From: Flavobacterium psychrophilum
Lineage (GTDB): Bacteria > Bacteroidota > Bacteroidia > Flavobacteriales > Flavobacteriaceae
Direction: 5' to 3'
Length of the DNA stretch: 64,000 nt
Assembly (NCBI GenBank): GCA_945872245.1
Contig: CAMBZB010000002.1
Coordinates: forward strand, 1 to 64,000
Made by a program: the position numbers and the translations under genes. Positions 41,916 through 51,933 of this stretch are shown in pieces (position 1 is the first letter of the stretch; each line of letters opens with the position of its first letter). The notes beneath the pieces are model-generated. The model ran no database searches. It worked only from the letters and a program-made list of their open reading frames with translations, and was not told the DNA's origin.

Positions 41916-44627
41916 TTAAAATTGCTGTCCAATGATAAAGTGGGTTTCCCAACCGTTTGCTTTCGATTGTCCCGGTAATGCGTCGAATCCATTTCCAAAA
42001 TCTATGCCTAATAATCCAAAAGCCGGCATAAATACCCTTAAACCAAATCCTGCCGAACGTTTTAAATCAAAAGGGTTATAGCCTCTGAAATTTTCAAATG
42101 ATGAACCTGCTTCCATAAAAGCAAGTGCATAAATTGAGGCTGAGGATTTCAACGTTATAGGATATCGCATCTCCATCGAAAACTTGTTATACACCGAAGC
42201 GCCTATTTGTTGTCCGTAACGAGAGTCATTTTGATCCGAGATAATTGGTGTCAACGAGTTATTAGGATACCCTCTTAACTGAACCGTTTCTCTACCGTCC
42301 ATTGAAAAATTTGCCATTCCATCACCACCTAAATAAAATCGTTCAAAAGGAACTATTCCCCTGTCTTGATTGTATGCTCCCAAGAATCCAAATTCACTGA
42401 GTGTTCGAAGTACTAATTTACCATAAATTTTGGTATACCAGTCGGCTTTAAATTTAATTTTATAATATTCGAGCCAATTAAATTTCTTTTGGTCTCTTTT
42501 TGCTGGGTCTACAGCTGCATCTTTATAAGTATCCAGTTTATTTGGAGTTTGGTTTGTTGCACTAGGAATAGCTTCTACATAATCACCTGCATTAACCACT
42601 ATCCCATTTGTACCTATATAAGAGCCGCCTACATGCTTGTATTTATATTCTTCTTTATCTCCTAAAGTTGCGTAATCAATTCCGTTTAGTAAAGAATAAG
42701 GAATTGTAAATTTTCCGGAAAGGCTAATATCAGAACCATAGGTTGGAAATATTGGGTTGACACCCTTACTGTTTCGTGATAATCCAATGGTATAGGCTAA
42801 ATTTCTTGAAGTGCCATCTCCAAAGGTAAACAATCCAGTGTTGTAATTATTCAAGTCATAATGTTGGTAACTTACCGATTGAGACAACACAAAGAAGTCG
42901 TCAGGAACCGTCAATCTTTTAGCTGAACCAACCGATAAAGTTAGAATATTAAAACTCTTTGATTTATCAGCAGTCTGGGTTTGAAAATCGTTTAAAAATT
43001 GCTTGCTATAAGATAGTGAGGTGCTAAATTGCACTGGTTTTTTTCCTCCAAACCAAGGCTCTGAAAACGACACACTATAGGTTTGGAAAAAAGTACTTGC
43101 CTGCAATCTTAAGGATACTTTTTGACCATCACCCATAGGGAGCGGTTTATACGCTTCCTTTTTGAATAAATTTTTAGCCGAAAAGTTGTTAAACGATAAT
43201 CCTAAAGTCCCTATAAAACCGCCACCTCCATAACCTCCTTGAAGTTCTATTTGGCTAGCGCCTTTTTCTGTTAGGGGATATTCGATATCAACAGTTCCGG
43301 CCGCAGCATCCACATTTTTGAATTTTGGCTCAATGGCTTCTGGATCAAAAAATCCTAATTGCCCAATTTCACGAATGGTTCTGATCAGTAATTCTTTATT
43401 GTATTTTTCTCCAGGCTTTGTCTTCAGTTCTCTGTAGATAACACGATCGTTTGTTTTGTCGTTTCCTGTTACCGTGATTTTGTTGAAATAGGCGATGGGA
43501 CCTTCGGTGATTCGTACTTCAAAATCGATGGTATCGTTTACCGTTTTCACTTCTACGGCATTGATGTTCGAAAATAAATAGCCATTGTTTTGGTACAAAT
43601 TGGTAATATCATCACCGTCTGGCTTCGATTTGTCTGCAATTCTTTTTTCTAGAAGAACGCCATTATATATTTCTCCTTTTTTTATGCCTAACATACTGTT
43701 AAGTCCTTGGTCAGAATAAACGGTATTGCCTAAAAACTTAATGTTTCCAAAATAGTATTTGCTTCCCTCTTCGACATTTATTTTAACGAATAATGCATTT
43801 TTGGACTTATTATAAACAACAGAATCTGAAAGAATTCTAGCATCCCGATAACCTTTTTCTTTATAGGATGCAATCACTTTTTCTAAATCACTTTTGTATT
43901 TTTCCTTGATAAATTTAGAGGCTTTTAAGACACGAATTGGATTTTTTTGTTTGGTATCTTTCATCGCTTTTCGTAAAGTTTTGTCCAATAATTTTGTGTT
44001 ACCTTCAAAATCAATGTTTTGAATTTTTACTTTTTCGCCTTTGTCAATGCTTACAACCATGTGAACTTGGTTTACGGCTGTGGTGTCTTTTACGCTATTT
44101 ATGCTAACTTTGGTATTGAAATAACCGTCCTTTTTGTATTTATTTTCGATGTAATTTTTCGTGGTGGTTATTAAATTTTCATTGACCACTTTGCCTTTAG
44201 TAAGATCAGTATCTTTTATCAGGCCTTCGGTTTTGCTTTTCTTTACACCAACAAATTTAACCTCATTCAGTTTGGGTAATTCTTCAATGTGCAAATCAAG
44301 ATAAATGCTATCATTTTGAATTTTATTAGCATAAAATGAAATTTCATCAAATAGCCCTAATTTCCCTAGTTTTTTAATGGCGTTGCTTATTTCTTCTCCA
44401 GGAATTGTTATTTCCTGTCCTTTTTCAAGGCCAGCAAAAGTTACTACGGTTTGAGTGTTGAAACTTAGTTTGCCAACTATGGCTACATCGGCTAGAATAT
44501 ATTTTTTTCCTTGGTCAAAGGGAACTCTTTCTTGTGCTTTAATTTGAGAAAAACTTCCAAAAATCAGTAAAGTAAAGACTATTTTTATGTTTTTTTGTAA
44601 CACTAAAAAATTATTTAATTTGTTCAC
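41916..44627 (-). CDS. bamA: Outer-membrane assembly factor BamA
   Basis: BamA is the central barrel of the BAM complex, which inserts proteins in the outer membrane. Five POTRA-like domains (about residues 35-430) are followed by a 16-strand Omp85 barrel; the hallmark surface-antigen stretch includes FERFYLGGDGMANFSMDG and RGYPNNSL. The chain ends ETHFIIGQQF with a C-terminal aromatic. There is no suitable ATG. I use GTG at 44627, which overlaps the end of uppS by 17 bases; GTG at 44603 would also leave a good signal peptide (MLQKNIKIVFTLLIFGSFSQ). It belongs to the operon DUF6089-uppS-bamA-ompH-ompH. Confidence 0.94.
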   Translation of the reverse strand: MNKLNNFLVLQKNIKIVFTLLIFGSFSQIKAQERVPFDQGKKYILADVAIVGKLSFNTQTVVTFAGLEKGQEITIPGEEISNAIKKLGKLGLFDEISFYANKIQNDSIYLDLHIEELPKLNEVKFVGVKKSKTEGLIKDTDLTKGKVVNENLITTTKNYIENKYKKDGYFNTKVSINSVKDTTAVNQVHMVVSIDKGEKVKIQNIDFEGNTKLLDKTLRKAMKDTKQKNPIRVLKASKFIKEKYKSDLEKVIASYKEKGYRDARILSDSVVYNKSKNALFVKINVEEGSKYYFGNIKFLGNTVYSDQGLNSMLGIKKGEIYNGVLLEKRIADKSKPDGDDITNLYQNNGYLFSNINAVEVKTVNDTIDFEVRITEGPIAYFNKITVTGNDKTNDRVIYRELKTKPGEKYNKELLIRTIREIGQLGFFDPEAIEPKFKNVDAAAGTVDIEYPLTEKGASQIELQGGYGGGGFIGTLGLSFNNFSAKNLFKKEAYKPLPMGDGQKVSLRLQASTFFQTYSVSFSEPWFGGKKPVQFSTSLSYSKQFLNDFQTQTADKSKSFNILTLSVGSAKRLTVPDDFFVLSQSVSYQHYDLNNYNTGLFTFGDGTSRNLAYTIGLSRNSKGVNPIFPTYGSDISLSGKFTIPYSLLNGIDYATLGDKEEYKYKHVGGSYIGTNGIVVNAGDYVEAIPSATNQTPNKLDTYKDAAVDPAKRDQKKFNWLEYYKIKFKADWYTKIYGKLVLRTLSEFGFLGAYNQDRGIVPFERFYLGGDGMANFSMDGRETVQLRGYPNNSLTPIISDQNDSRYGQQIGASVYNKFSMEMRYPITLKSSASIYALAFMEAGSSFENFRGYNPFDLKRSAGFGLRVFMPAFGLLGIDFGNGFDALPGQSKANGWETHFIIGQQF

Positions 44628-45351
44628 TCGTTTTTCCAAATCTACGTTCTCTTTTTTGATAACTAATGATAGCCTCATATAAATGGTATTCTTTAAAGTC
44701 AGGCCACAATACATCAGTAAAATATAATTCTGCATAAGCAATTTGCCACAACAAAAAATTACTTATTCTATGTTCACCGCTTGTTCGTATTAACAAATCT
44801 ACATCCGGTAAATTTTGCGTGTAAAGATGCTCATTTATAATTGAATCGTCAATAGTGTCTATTGAAATTATATTATTTTTAACTTTATGACTGATGTTTC
44901 TTACAGCATTTACTATTTCTTCTCTTGAACCATAACTCAATGCTAGGGTTAATGTCATGCGGGAGTTGTCTTTAGTGGCTTCAATTACATCGAGTAGTTC
45001 CTTTTGGGCTGATTTTGGTAATTTTTCCAAATTCCCAATTGCATTTAACTTAATGTTGTTGTCTTTTAGCGTTTGAAGTTCCTTTTTTAAAGAGTTGACC
45101 AATAACTTCATCAAAGTTTCAACTTCCAGTTTTGGCCTATTCCAATTTTCGCTCGAGAAGGCATATAACGTAAGAAACTCTATTCCTAGCTTAGCACAAG
45201 CTTCAATAGTTGCTTTAACGGATTTTGTTCCGTTTTCGTGACCCATAGCTCTTAAAAGTCCCTTTTGTTTTGCCCAACGCCCATTCCCGTCCATAATTAT
45301 GGACAAATGTTTGGGTAAATTTGTAGTGTCTATTTTATTTAATAAATCCAT
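44611..45351 (-). CDS. uppS: Isoprenyl transferase (undecaprenyl diphosphate synthase)
   Basis: This cis-prenyltransferase makes the C55 carrier lipid for peptidoglycan and other glycans. The catalytic motif HLSIIMDGNGRWAKQKG (D21) is present, with TLYAFSSENWNRP and the RTSGEHRISNFLLWQIAYAE region later. I start at the ATG at 45351 (246 residues), 1 bp after the DUF6089 stop; an upstream in-frame start would overlap that gene. Its 3' end overlaps the start of bamA. Confidence 0.96.
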   Translation of the reverse strand: MDLLNKIDTTNLPKHLSIIMDGNGRWAKQKGLLRAMGHENGTKSVKATIEACAKLGIEFLTLYAFSSENWNRPKLEVETLMKLLVNSLKKELQTLKDNNIKLNAIGNLEKLPKSAQKELLDVIEATKDNSRMTLTLALSYGSREEIVNAVRNISHKVKNNIISIDTIDDSIINEHLYTQNLPDVDLLIRTSGEHRISNFLLWQIAYAELYFTDVLWPDFKEYHLYEAIISYQKRERRFGKTSEQIK

Positions 45352-45352
45352 T

Positions 45353-46039
45353 TTATTCTGCACAATAGCAAGGTGTTTCCCCAAAGGTGTAAGTAAGTGT
45401 TAGTCCTGAAAAAACATACCAATCATTATTATTTATATTTCCAAATCCAAGTCTAAATTGCTTTAGATTTTTATTTGTGGGGTTGCTACCATCTATGTCA
45501 TCTGCAAAAGTGTATCTAGGGCCAATTTCAAAACCTAAGATTAGAAATCTATTAATATTTGTTTTAACACCAATTGTAATAGGAATTGATATTGTTCCGT
45601 GATTAGAATCATACTTAGTTTTGGAATTTACAAAAAAGAGTCCATCGTATATTGTATAATTAATCCCGCTAAATATATAAGGTGTTATTTTTGTTTCTGA
45701 TTTATGTAAATCAAAATTAAAAAAATTAAATTCAAGGCCTAAAGATACTTCTTTTATGCTGTTATCAAAACTATATCCTCTTAGATATCTACTCGCTTCT
45801 TTCGAAACCACATCATTACCTCTTAGATTTGTTTGTGTATAGGAAAAGCGATAGGAATGTCTAGGGCTTTTATTCCATTTATAAGTTATTCCAATAGCTG
45901 GTTTGTTAGGATAAATGTAATCAGTACGGCCAACATCTCCAACAAAATTACTAACCCCCACAAAAACACCCACTTCGTGAATTTGCGCATTCATTGCCAT
46001 AATAGGAAATAAAAATAAAAGATGGAGAAGTTTGTACAT
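45353..46039 (-). CDS. DUF6089 family outer-membrane protein
   Basis: A 228-residue protein with a signal peptide (MYKLLHLLFLFPIMAMNAQ) and a beta-barrel-like body (EVGVFVGVSNFVGDVG, then SLGLEFNFFNF and GLTLTYTFGE), of the DUF6089 type found just upstream of uppS and bamA in flavobacteria. Function is unknown; an outer-membrane barrel is likely. The ATG at 46039 is chosen because the signal peptide begins there. It is first in the operon behind the promoter at 46061-46090. Confidence 0.85.
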   Translation of the reverse strand: MYKLLHLLFLFPIMAMNAQIHEVGVFVGVSNFVGDVGRTDYIYPNKPAIGITYKWNKSPRHSYRFSYTQTNLRGNDVVSKEASRYLRGYSFDNSIKEVSLGLEFNFFNFDLHKSETKITPYIFSGINYTIYDGLFFVNSKTKYDSNHGTISIPITIGVKTNINRFLILGFEIGPRYTFADDIDGSNPTNKNLKQFRLGFGNINNNDWYVFSGLTLTYTFGETPCYCAE

Positions 46040-46060
46040 TCTTAAAATAAAAATTGCGTG

Positions 46061-46090
46061 CAAATATAATAATTATCAATTCGAATCAAT
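46061..46090 (-). promoter_or_regulatory. Promoter of the DUF6089-uppS-bamA-ompH operon
   Basis: Read leftward, ATTG (46090-46087) and TATATTTG (46068-46061) are 18 bp apart, a near match to the Bacteroidota TTTG/TAnnTTTG promoter. The -7 box ends 21 bp before the DUF6089 ATG. Confidence 0.5.
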
Positions 46091-46216
46091 ACTCATAGGT
46101 TTAAATGTGTGCTTTGACGATAAAAAGACACAAAAACCTATCAAACAATTATGGCTTCAGTAGTAGTGAAACGAGAAAAATGTGGGTATTCGTATAACAG
46201 AAAGCTTAAAAACGAT

Positions 46217-47101
46217 TTAATTCCTTCGGTCTTCACCCCAAAACAGCTTGGTTCGAAGCGTTTTCAAAAAAGTTTCCTCGGGGATTTCCACCATATTTAT
46301 CTGAAAAGGGGTTTTCTTTATAACCAGTATTGTTTCGTTTTTAACGGAAGTAATTCTAGAATCCAATGAAACTAGGTAATGTTCTTCTCTGCCTGAAACT
46401 TTTAGTCGAATTTCAGTTTCGTCCGGAACCACAAGTGGACGGGCATTTAGATTGTGAGGTGCAATTGGGGTTATCACAAAGCCCTTAACGTCCGGAGTCA
46501 ATATTGGGCCTCCGCAGCTCATGGAATATCCCGTCGAACCCGTTGGAGTTGCAATAATTAAACCATCGGCCCAATAAGAATTTAAAAACTCATTGTTCAA
46601 ATATGTTTCTATCGTAATCATTGAAGTGGTGTCTTTCCGGCTCACGGAAATTTCATTCATGGCAAAATCGATTTCCTCAACTGCTTCGTTAGTGGGGGTA
46701 CAGGAGAGACTTAACAAAGTCCTTTTGGAAATAGTGTATTTTTTATCAATAATAAACTGCATGAACTCGGCGATATTCTCCTTTTGAACAGTAGCTAAAA
46801 ATCCCAATCGACCTGCATTTATTCCTAAAATTGGAACGCCTGAATTTCGGACTAGAGCGGCGGCTCTTAAAATGGTTCCATCGCCACCAATGCTGATTAG
46901 CATATCAAAACTGCTGTCTAACTCTTTATGTGAAGTAAAAGTCTTATATTCTTTTTGGATGATTTTTTTTTCGTGCAGTATCTTCAAAAAAGCGGATTCG
47001 ATTATCATTTCTACACCGTTGTTGTTAAAAAACACAAAAATGTCATTTATGATGGGTTCTGTGCTATTTAGATAGTATTTCCCGTAAATGGCTACTTTCA
47101 T
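46217..47101 (-). CDS. nadK: NAD kinase
   Basis: NadK phosphorylates NAD to NADP. The GGDG motif is at residues 72-75 (SIGGDGTILR), and the NAD-binding stretch GINAGRLGFLA and the TPTGSTGYSMSCGGP motif are intact. The length of 294 residues is normal. The start is the second of two adjacent ATGs (47104 or 47101). It lies 8-11 bp after the CBS/ACT protein gene, so the two are co-transcribed. Confidence 0.96.
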   Translation of the reverse strand: MKVAIYGKYYLNSTEPIINDIFVFFNNNGVEMIIESAFLKILHEKKIIQKEYKTFTSHKELDSSFDMLISIGGDGTILRAAALVRNSGVPILGINAGRLGFLATVQKENIAEFMQFIIDKKYTISKRTLLSLSCTPTNEAVEEIDFAMNEISVSRKDTTSMITIETYLNNEFLNSYWADGLIIATPTGSTGYSMSCGGPILTPDVKGFVITPIAPHNLNARPLVVPDETEIRLKVSGREEHYLVSLDSRITSVKNETILVIKKTPFQINMVEIPEETFLKTLRTKLFWGEDRRN

Positions 47102-47112
47102 CAAGTTGGTTA

Positions 47113-47772
47113 TTAGATATTTAGATATTTGTCCAAATAATCGGAGCGTTCTTTTAATGTATTGATAAAATTGTCTTCATGATGTTCGGATATGATTTCA
47201 TAATTATACCTTCTGAAGGTTTGAATGATTTCATTCATGGGACCTAAACTTATTTTTAAAGTCACTTGGATATTTACTGGGTCTGCCTCGGAAATAAACA
47301 GTCCCAAAAGTTTCCCATTGTTGCTTTCTACGATTTGTGTAATTTGACTTAATGAGTAATCTAGTACTGCTTTTTTTACAACAATAATTCCACCCGGCTC
47401 TTTTATAAATGGGGTTTCGTTAAAAAAACTGATAATATCGCTGATTTCATAATAGCCAACATACTTGTTTTCTTCATCCAAAACCGGCACCAAGTTAGTG
47501 TGGTTTTGTGCAAAAACCTCCAAGACGTCCAGCCAAACCATATTGGTTCTGACGAAAAATTTCTCAAAAGAATACCTGTAATCAATTATTTTTTTATCAC
47601 TATTAAAAGTTTCGATATCCTCAGACGCAATACTGCCAATGTATATTTGCTCCTCTACCACCGGAAAATGGGAAAAAGTCAATTCATCAAGAAACTCTTG
47701 AGCTGCCGCAATAGTTTCTTGGCTGTCAATTGCTTTATAATCATTGGTAATATAATTTGTAATTTCTGTCAT
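47113..47772 (-). CDS. CBS domain protein with a C-terminal ACT-like domain (AcuB-like)
   Basis: A 219-residue protein: two CBS domains (about residues 5-60 and 75-125) and a C-terminal ACT-like fold (about 127-205; GGIIVVKKAVLDYSLSQITQ onward). This layout is that of AcuB-like proteins. The ligand and target are unknown; the position before nadK hints at a link with nucleotide status, but this is inference. It diverges from pdxJ across 112 bp that carries a -7-like box for each direction (TAATTTTG leftward at 47812-47805). Confidence 0.83.
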   Translation of the reverse strand: MTEITNYITNDYKAIDSQETIAAAQEFLDELTFSHFPVVEEQIYIGSIASEDIETFNSDKKIIDYRYSFEKFFVRTNMVWLDVLEVFAQNHTNLVPVLDEENKYVGYYEISDIISFFNETPFIKEPGGIIVVKKAVLDYSLSQITQIVESNNGKLLGLFISEADPVNIQVTLKISLGPMNEIIQTFRRYNYEIISEHHEDNFINTLKERSDYLDKYLNI

Positions 47773-47884
47773 AGATTAATCCAATATATTTGATGCAAAA
47801 TAATCAAAATTATGCAATAACGGCTCGTTTACTTTGTATTTTTGCATTTCAAAATTAAAATAAAAACCGGCAAAAACTATTTCA

Positions 47885-48598
47885 ATGACAAAGTTAAGTG
47901 TAAATATTAACAAAATAGCCACTTTGCGAAATGCTCGTGGAGGAAATGTTCCTGATTTGCTAAAAGTAGCCTCCGATATTCAGAAATTTGGGGGGCAAGG
48001 AATCACCATTCATCCAAGACCAGACGAAAGACATATTCGATATCAAGATGCCCGAGATTTAAAATCAATCGTTTACACCGAATATAACATCGAAGGGAAT
48101 CCAGAAAAAACATTCATTGACCTCGTTCTTGAAATAAAACCAACACAAGTTACGTTGGTTCCCGATGCTGTAGATGCAATTACGTCTAATGCAGGTTGGG
48201 ATACGGTAAAAAAAGAGGCTTATTTGACTGAAATTGTTCAGGAATTTCAACGTAACGGCATAAGGACTTCCATCTTTGTTGACCCGGTTCTCGAAATGAT
48301 TGAAGGAGCAAAAAAAATTGGAACAGAGAGGATTGAATTGTATACCGAAGCGTTTGCCCACGAATATAGTTTGGGGAATCAAAACGGGATTGAACCTTAT
48401 ATAAAATCAGCAATCTTAGCCATTGAACTGGGATTGGGAATCAATGCAGGGCATGACTTGAGCTTAGATAATATCCGGTTTTTTAAGCAAAATATTCCTG
48501 GCCTACTTGAAGTTTCCATTGGCCATGCACTTATTTCAGAAGCCATTTATCTCGGATTGGATAATGTGGTGAATATGTATTTGCAAAAATTGAAATAG
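47885..48598 (+). CDS. pdxJ: Pyridoxine 5'-phosphate synthase
   Basis: PdxJ condenses 1-deoxyxylulose 5-phosphate with 3-amino-2-oxopropyl phosphate to make pyridoxine phosphate. The TIM-barrel motifs are intact: LSVNINKIATLRNARGG, ITIHPRPDERHI, and GINAGHDLSLDN, with the C-terminal EVSIGHALISEAIYLGL. The length of 237 residues is typical. A -7-like TATTTTTG lies at 47837-47844, 40 bp before the ATG, without a clear -33 box. It stands alone. Confidence 0.96.
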   Translation: MTKLSVNINKIATLRNARGGNVPDLLKVASDIQKFGGQGITIHPRPDERHIRYQDARDLKSIVYTEYNIEGNPEKTFIDLVLEIKPTQVTLVPDAVDAITSNAGWDTVKKEAYLTEIVQEFQRNGIRTSIFVDPVLEMIEGAKKIGTERIELYTEAFAHEYSLGNQNGIEPYIKSAILAIELGLGINAGHDLSLDNIRFFKQNIPGLLEVSIGHALISEAIYLGLDNVVNMYLQKLK

Positions 48599-48719
48599 AA
48601 TCAATAGATATTAAATACTAAGCTTTTATTTCACAAAATCCACGAATTTAATCGATTTGGGCTCAATACTATTTGGTTATAATTGTTTAACTTAGCATTC
48701 TTATCATTAAAATTAGAAT

Positions 48720-51008
48720 GTGAAATCAGTTGTTATTTTCCTTTTATTTTGTTTTTCTAGTTTGTTTGCACAAACAAAAATTGCGATTCTGGGGAATGTA
48801 AAATCGGATGAAAATAGCAATCTAACAGGAGCAAGAATAGTACTTGAAGAAGACAATAATATCTTTTATTTTGAAACAGACACTCTAGGAATTTTTTCGG
48901 CAAATCTTAAATTGGGATTAATTAAACTAAGGATTAATCATACGGGTTATCTAGAAAAAAAGATTGATTTTTATCTTAAAAAAGACACCCTGATCTCTGT
49001 TGTGTTAGAAAAAGATATTTCGGTTTTGAATGAGGTTGTCGTTTTTGATAAAAAGAAAAATGCTCTAACTTTTCTCTCTGGAGGCAAATTATCACTTAAT
49101 CTAAAAGAATCAATTTCGATACCTACCATTCTTGGGACCACAGATATCATTAAGCTTTTGCAATTGACTCCTGGTGTTCAAAATTCTGGTGATGCCAATG
49201 GCTATCTTTATGTGAGAGGAGGCGACCCCGGACACAACTTAATAGAATACGCTGGTACTCCCATATACGGAATGTCCCATTTGGCAGGTGTTTTTCCCTT
49301 TTATAATGCAGATCATATAGAAGAAGTTGAATTTGACAAGTCAAATTCTAATGCAAAATATGGAGGCCGTTTAAGTTCGACCATTTCGTTAATTCCTAAT
49401 AAAAAAGTTCCAAAAAAATTCGCTGTTCAAGGGAATGCTGGTTTGTTGGCTTCCCAAATTACATTTTCAGCACCTATAACTGACCATTCAGGATTGTACG
49501 TTTCCGGAAGAAAAACGTATATTGATGAAATAGTTTCTTCCATTTTGGATTCCAAAAAAAGGAATGTTGCCAGTGAAGAACCACAACTAAAATATCGATT
49601 TTCTGATTGTAATTTGACTTTTATATCTAAGATTACTGATAAGCATTTGGTTAAGGTTAATGCTTTTATAAGTAGAGATAAACTAGGGATTAATGACCCA
49701 AAATCTGATATTAATGCTAATTTGAAATGGGGAAATATGGCAATATCTTCAGATTGGACATGTCAAATTGCAGAAAATAAATCGATAAAAAATACGATTT
49801 ACTTCACGCATTATGCTAATGGATTAGATTTGTTGCAAGGAGCTGTAAAAATGAATATCTCCTCTTACATCCAAGACTTAGGATATACCAATTCGATACA
49901 ATATTATATTAAAAAAATTCCTTTTGAATCGGGATTTGAATATGTTATACACGATTTGCAACCACAAAAAATAAAAGTTTCTAATATAGGGATAGAGGAT
50001 ATAGACAAAAAAGCCACTGCAATAAGAGCCAATTCCGTTTCATTATTTACAAATGCAAAACCCAAATTGTTACATAATTTATTCGCCGAATTTGGATTGA
50101 GATTAAACTACTATACTTCGGGCTCCAAAAGCAACTCTTTTTTACATCTCGAGCCACGAATAATGTTTAACTATCGTCCTGAAAAGGATTTTTCTTTTTT
50201 TGCATCCTATACTCGACAAAATCAATATTTGAATTTAATTACCACTTCCAGTGTTGGTATGCCTTCCGATTTTTGGATTGGAAGTTCGGATGGAATTCCG
50301 TCTCAATCCTCTAATGAGTTTTCCGTTGGATATAATCAAAGTTTAACTAGAAAAATTAACTCTTCACTAAGTAGTTATTACCGTAAAATGAATAATTTGA
50401 TTGAATATCCTTATGGAGTCACTCAATTTAATGAAATCACCACTTTTAAGAATGATATGCTAGTTGGAAATGGGGAATCGTATGGTACAGAATGGATGTT
50501 AAAAAAGGATATCGGAAAATTCAAAGGGTGGCTCAGCTATACTTTAAGTTGGTCAAGACGCCAATTTGACGAACTCAATAATGGGAATTTTTATTATGCA
50601 AAATATGACAGAAGACACAACCTTTCCTTTGTAGGTACATTTGATTTTAATAAAAAATGGAGCTTTGGACTAACGCAAATTTTTAGTTCCGGAAATCGAT
50701 TTACTATGCCAACTTCCTGGTACTTTATAAATAATACTCCCTTGAAGGAATATAATGAATTTAACAATGCGCAATTGCCCAATTATATCCGAACAGATCT
50801 ATCTGTGAATTATTTTTTTATTAAAACTTTGAAGAAGGAAAGCACTTTAAATTTCTCAATTTATAATACCTTTAACATAGAAAACCCAATTTATGTATTG
50901 ATAAATGTCTTTTCTGACAAGGATAACAATAATAATTTAACTGTAAATACAGATAAGAAAATATTGTATAGAATTCTACCATCCATAAGTTGGAGATTTA
51001 AATTTTAG
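48720..51008 (+). CDS. TonB-dependent receptor with carboxypeptidase-like N-terminal domain
   Basis: A 762-residue outer-membrane receptor. A signal peptide (VVIFLLFCFSSLFAQ) precedes a carboxypeptidase-regulatory-like domain (about 20-100), a plug (about 120-220, with LLQLTPGVQNSGDANGYLYV then RGGDPGHNLIE) and a 22-strand-type barrel ending in SISWRFKF. The start must be GTG at 48720, because the adjacent ATG is followed at once by TGA. The DUF4249 lipoprotein gene is 3 bp after its stop, so the two form a receptor-lipoprotein pair in the manner of SusCD-like systems. The ligand cannot be told from sequence. Confidence 0.92.
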   Translation: MKSVVIFLLFCFSSLFAQTKIAILGNVKSDENSNLTGARIVLEEDNNIFYFETDTLGIFSANLKLGLIKLRINHTGYLEKKIDFYLKKDTLISVVLEKDISVLNEVVVFDKKKNALTFLSGGKLSLNLKESISIPTILGTTDIIKLLQLTPGVQNSGDANGYLYVRGGDPGHNLIEYAGTPIYGMSHLAGVFPFYNADHIEEVEFDKSNSNAKYGGRLSSTISLIPNKKVPKKFAVQGNAGLLASQITFSAPITDHSGLYVSGRKTYIDEIVSSILDSKKRNVASEEPQLKYRFSDCNLTFISKITDKHLVKVNAFISRDKLGINDPKSDINANLKWGNMAISSDWTCQIAENKSIKNTIYFTHYANGLDLLQGAVKMNISSYIQDLGYTNSIQYYIKKIPFESGFEYVIHDLQPQKIKVSNIGIEDIDKKATAIRANSVSLFTNAKPKLLHNLFAEFGLRLNYYTSGSKSNSFLHLEPRIMFNYRPEKDFSFFASYTRQNQYLNLITTSSVGMPSDFWIGSSDGIPSQSSNEFSVGYNQSLTRKINSSLSSYYRKMNNLIEYPYGVTQFNEITTFKNDMLVGNGESYGTEWMLKKDIGKFKGWLSYTLSWSRRQFDELNNGNFYYAKYDRRHNLSFVGTFDFNKKWSFGLTQIFSSGNRFTMPTSWYFINNTPLKEYNEFNNAQLPNYIRTDLSVNYFFIKTLKKESTLNFSIYNTFNIENPIYVLINVFSDKDNNNNLTVNTDKKILYRILPSISWRFKF

Positions 51009-51011
51009 AAC

Positions 51012-51860
51012 ATGAAAAATCTAATTCTATCTTTTTTTGTTGTGTTAATAAGTTGTAATAATGACGATATTAGTAAACAAATTTCAGTTGAGTCAAAAAT
51101 AGTGGTAGAAGGTTCAATTGAAGAAGGAGATGTGGCTAAAGTAATATTGTCACGCAGTGTGCCAATTGGTTCCTTAGTAGACTCGACAACCATTTTGAAT
51201 TATGTTATTCGTTCCGCAAAGATTACTGTCTCGGATGGTGAAAATGAAGAAGTATTGAGGCTTAAAAGAGATAATGATAGAATTCCACCTTTTGTCTACT
51301 TCGGAAGTGAAATTATTGGTGAAGCGAGGAAGACCTATACTCTAAAAATTGAATACTTAAATAAAAGGATATCAGGAACAACAACTATTCCACAGTCGGT
51401 ACCAATTTTGTCCGCGGACTATATTAAAAACAAGCCTGCCGATAAGAATGGATATGTTTTCATCAAATTTAAAGACCCCGTTAATGAAAAAAACTTTTAT
51501 CAAGTCGAGACATTACTAGACAAACAAGATTCAATATATATTCCTGCTCTTTATGGGAATCTTAACGATGATAACTTTATCGCGCCAGAAGTTTCTTTTC
51601 AAATTTTTCGTGGAAAATCGTTCTCTTTTGAAGACCATTCCGACTACAAGCCGAATTTTGAAGATGGAGACCTGATTTATGTAAAATTAAGAACCATGAA
51701 CAAAGCAGGTTTTGAGTTCTGGAATAGTTGGCAAAATGAAACAATAAATGGGCGAAGCCCAATTTTTCCCAATGCAACAAGTTTGAAGTCGAATATTGAA
51801 GGAGGAATTGGTATATGGTGTGGATATGGGCAACAAACCGTTTTGGTCAGGGCAAAATAA
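51012..51860 (+). CDS. DUF4249 family lipoprotein
   Basis: A 282-residue lipoprotein: signal ending VVLISC (Cys15) and a beta-rich body of the DUF4249 type, with VESKIVVEGSIEEGDVAKV near the start and a closing GGIGIWCGYGQQ. Genes of this family commonly follow a TonB-dependent receptor, as here, 3 bp after its stop. It is probably a surface or periplasmic accessory of that receptor. A bidirectional terminator follows. Confidence 0.87.
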   Translation: MKNLILSFFVVLISCNNDDISKQISVESKIVVEGSIEEGDVAKVILSRSVPIGSLVDSTTILNYVIRSAKITVSDGENEEVLRLKRDNDRIPPFVYFGSEIIGEARKTYTLKIEYLNKRISGTTTIPQSVPILSADYIKNKPADKNGYVFIKFKDPVNEKNFYQVETLLDKQDSIYIPALYGNLNDDNFIAPEVSFQIFRGKSFSFEDHSDYKPNFEDGDLIYVKLRTMNKAGFEFWNSWQNETINGRSPIFPNATSLKSNIEGGIGIWCGYGQQTVLVRAK

Positions 51861-51868
51861 CCAAAATT

Positions 51869-51909
51869 AAAAAGGGCTAGCCAGTATAGTTTTATGGGTA
51901 GCCCTTTTA
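51869..51909. terminator. Bidirectional terminator between DUF4249 and the leftward lipoprotein gene
   Basis: AAAAGGGCTA (51870-51879) pairs with TAGCCCTTTT (51899-51908) around a 19-base loop. The A and T runs on both sides serve transcription from either direction; the flanking genes converge here. Confidence 0.82.
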
Positions 51910-51933
51910 TAAAAAAATTTTAAAAAAAATAGT

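Noticed and set aside
46151..46369. Rightward open frame overlapping the nadK 3' end
   Set aside because: It overlaps the conserved C-terminus of nadK, has no family likeness, and most of it is antisense.
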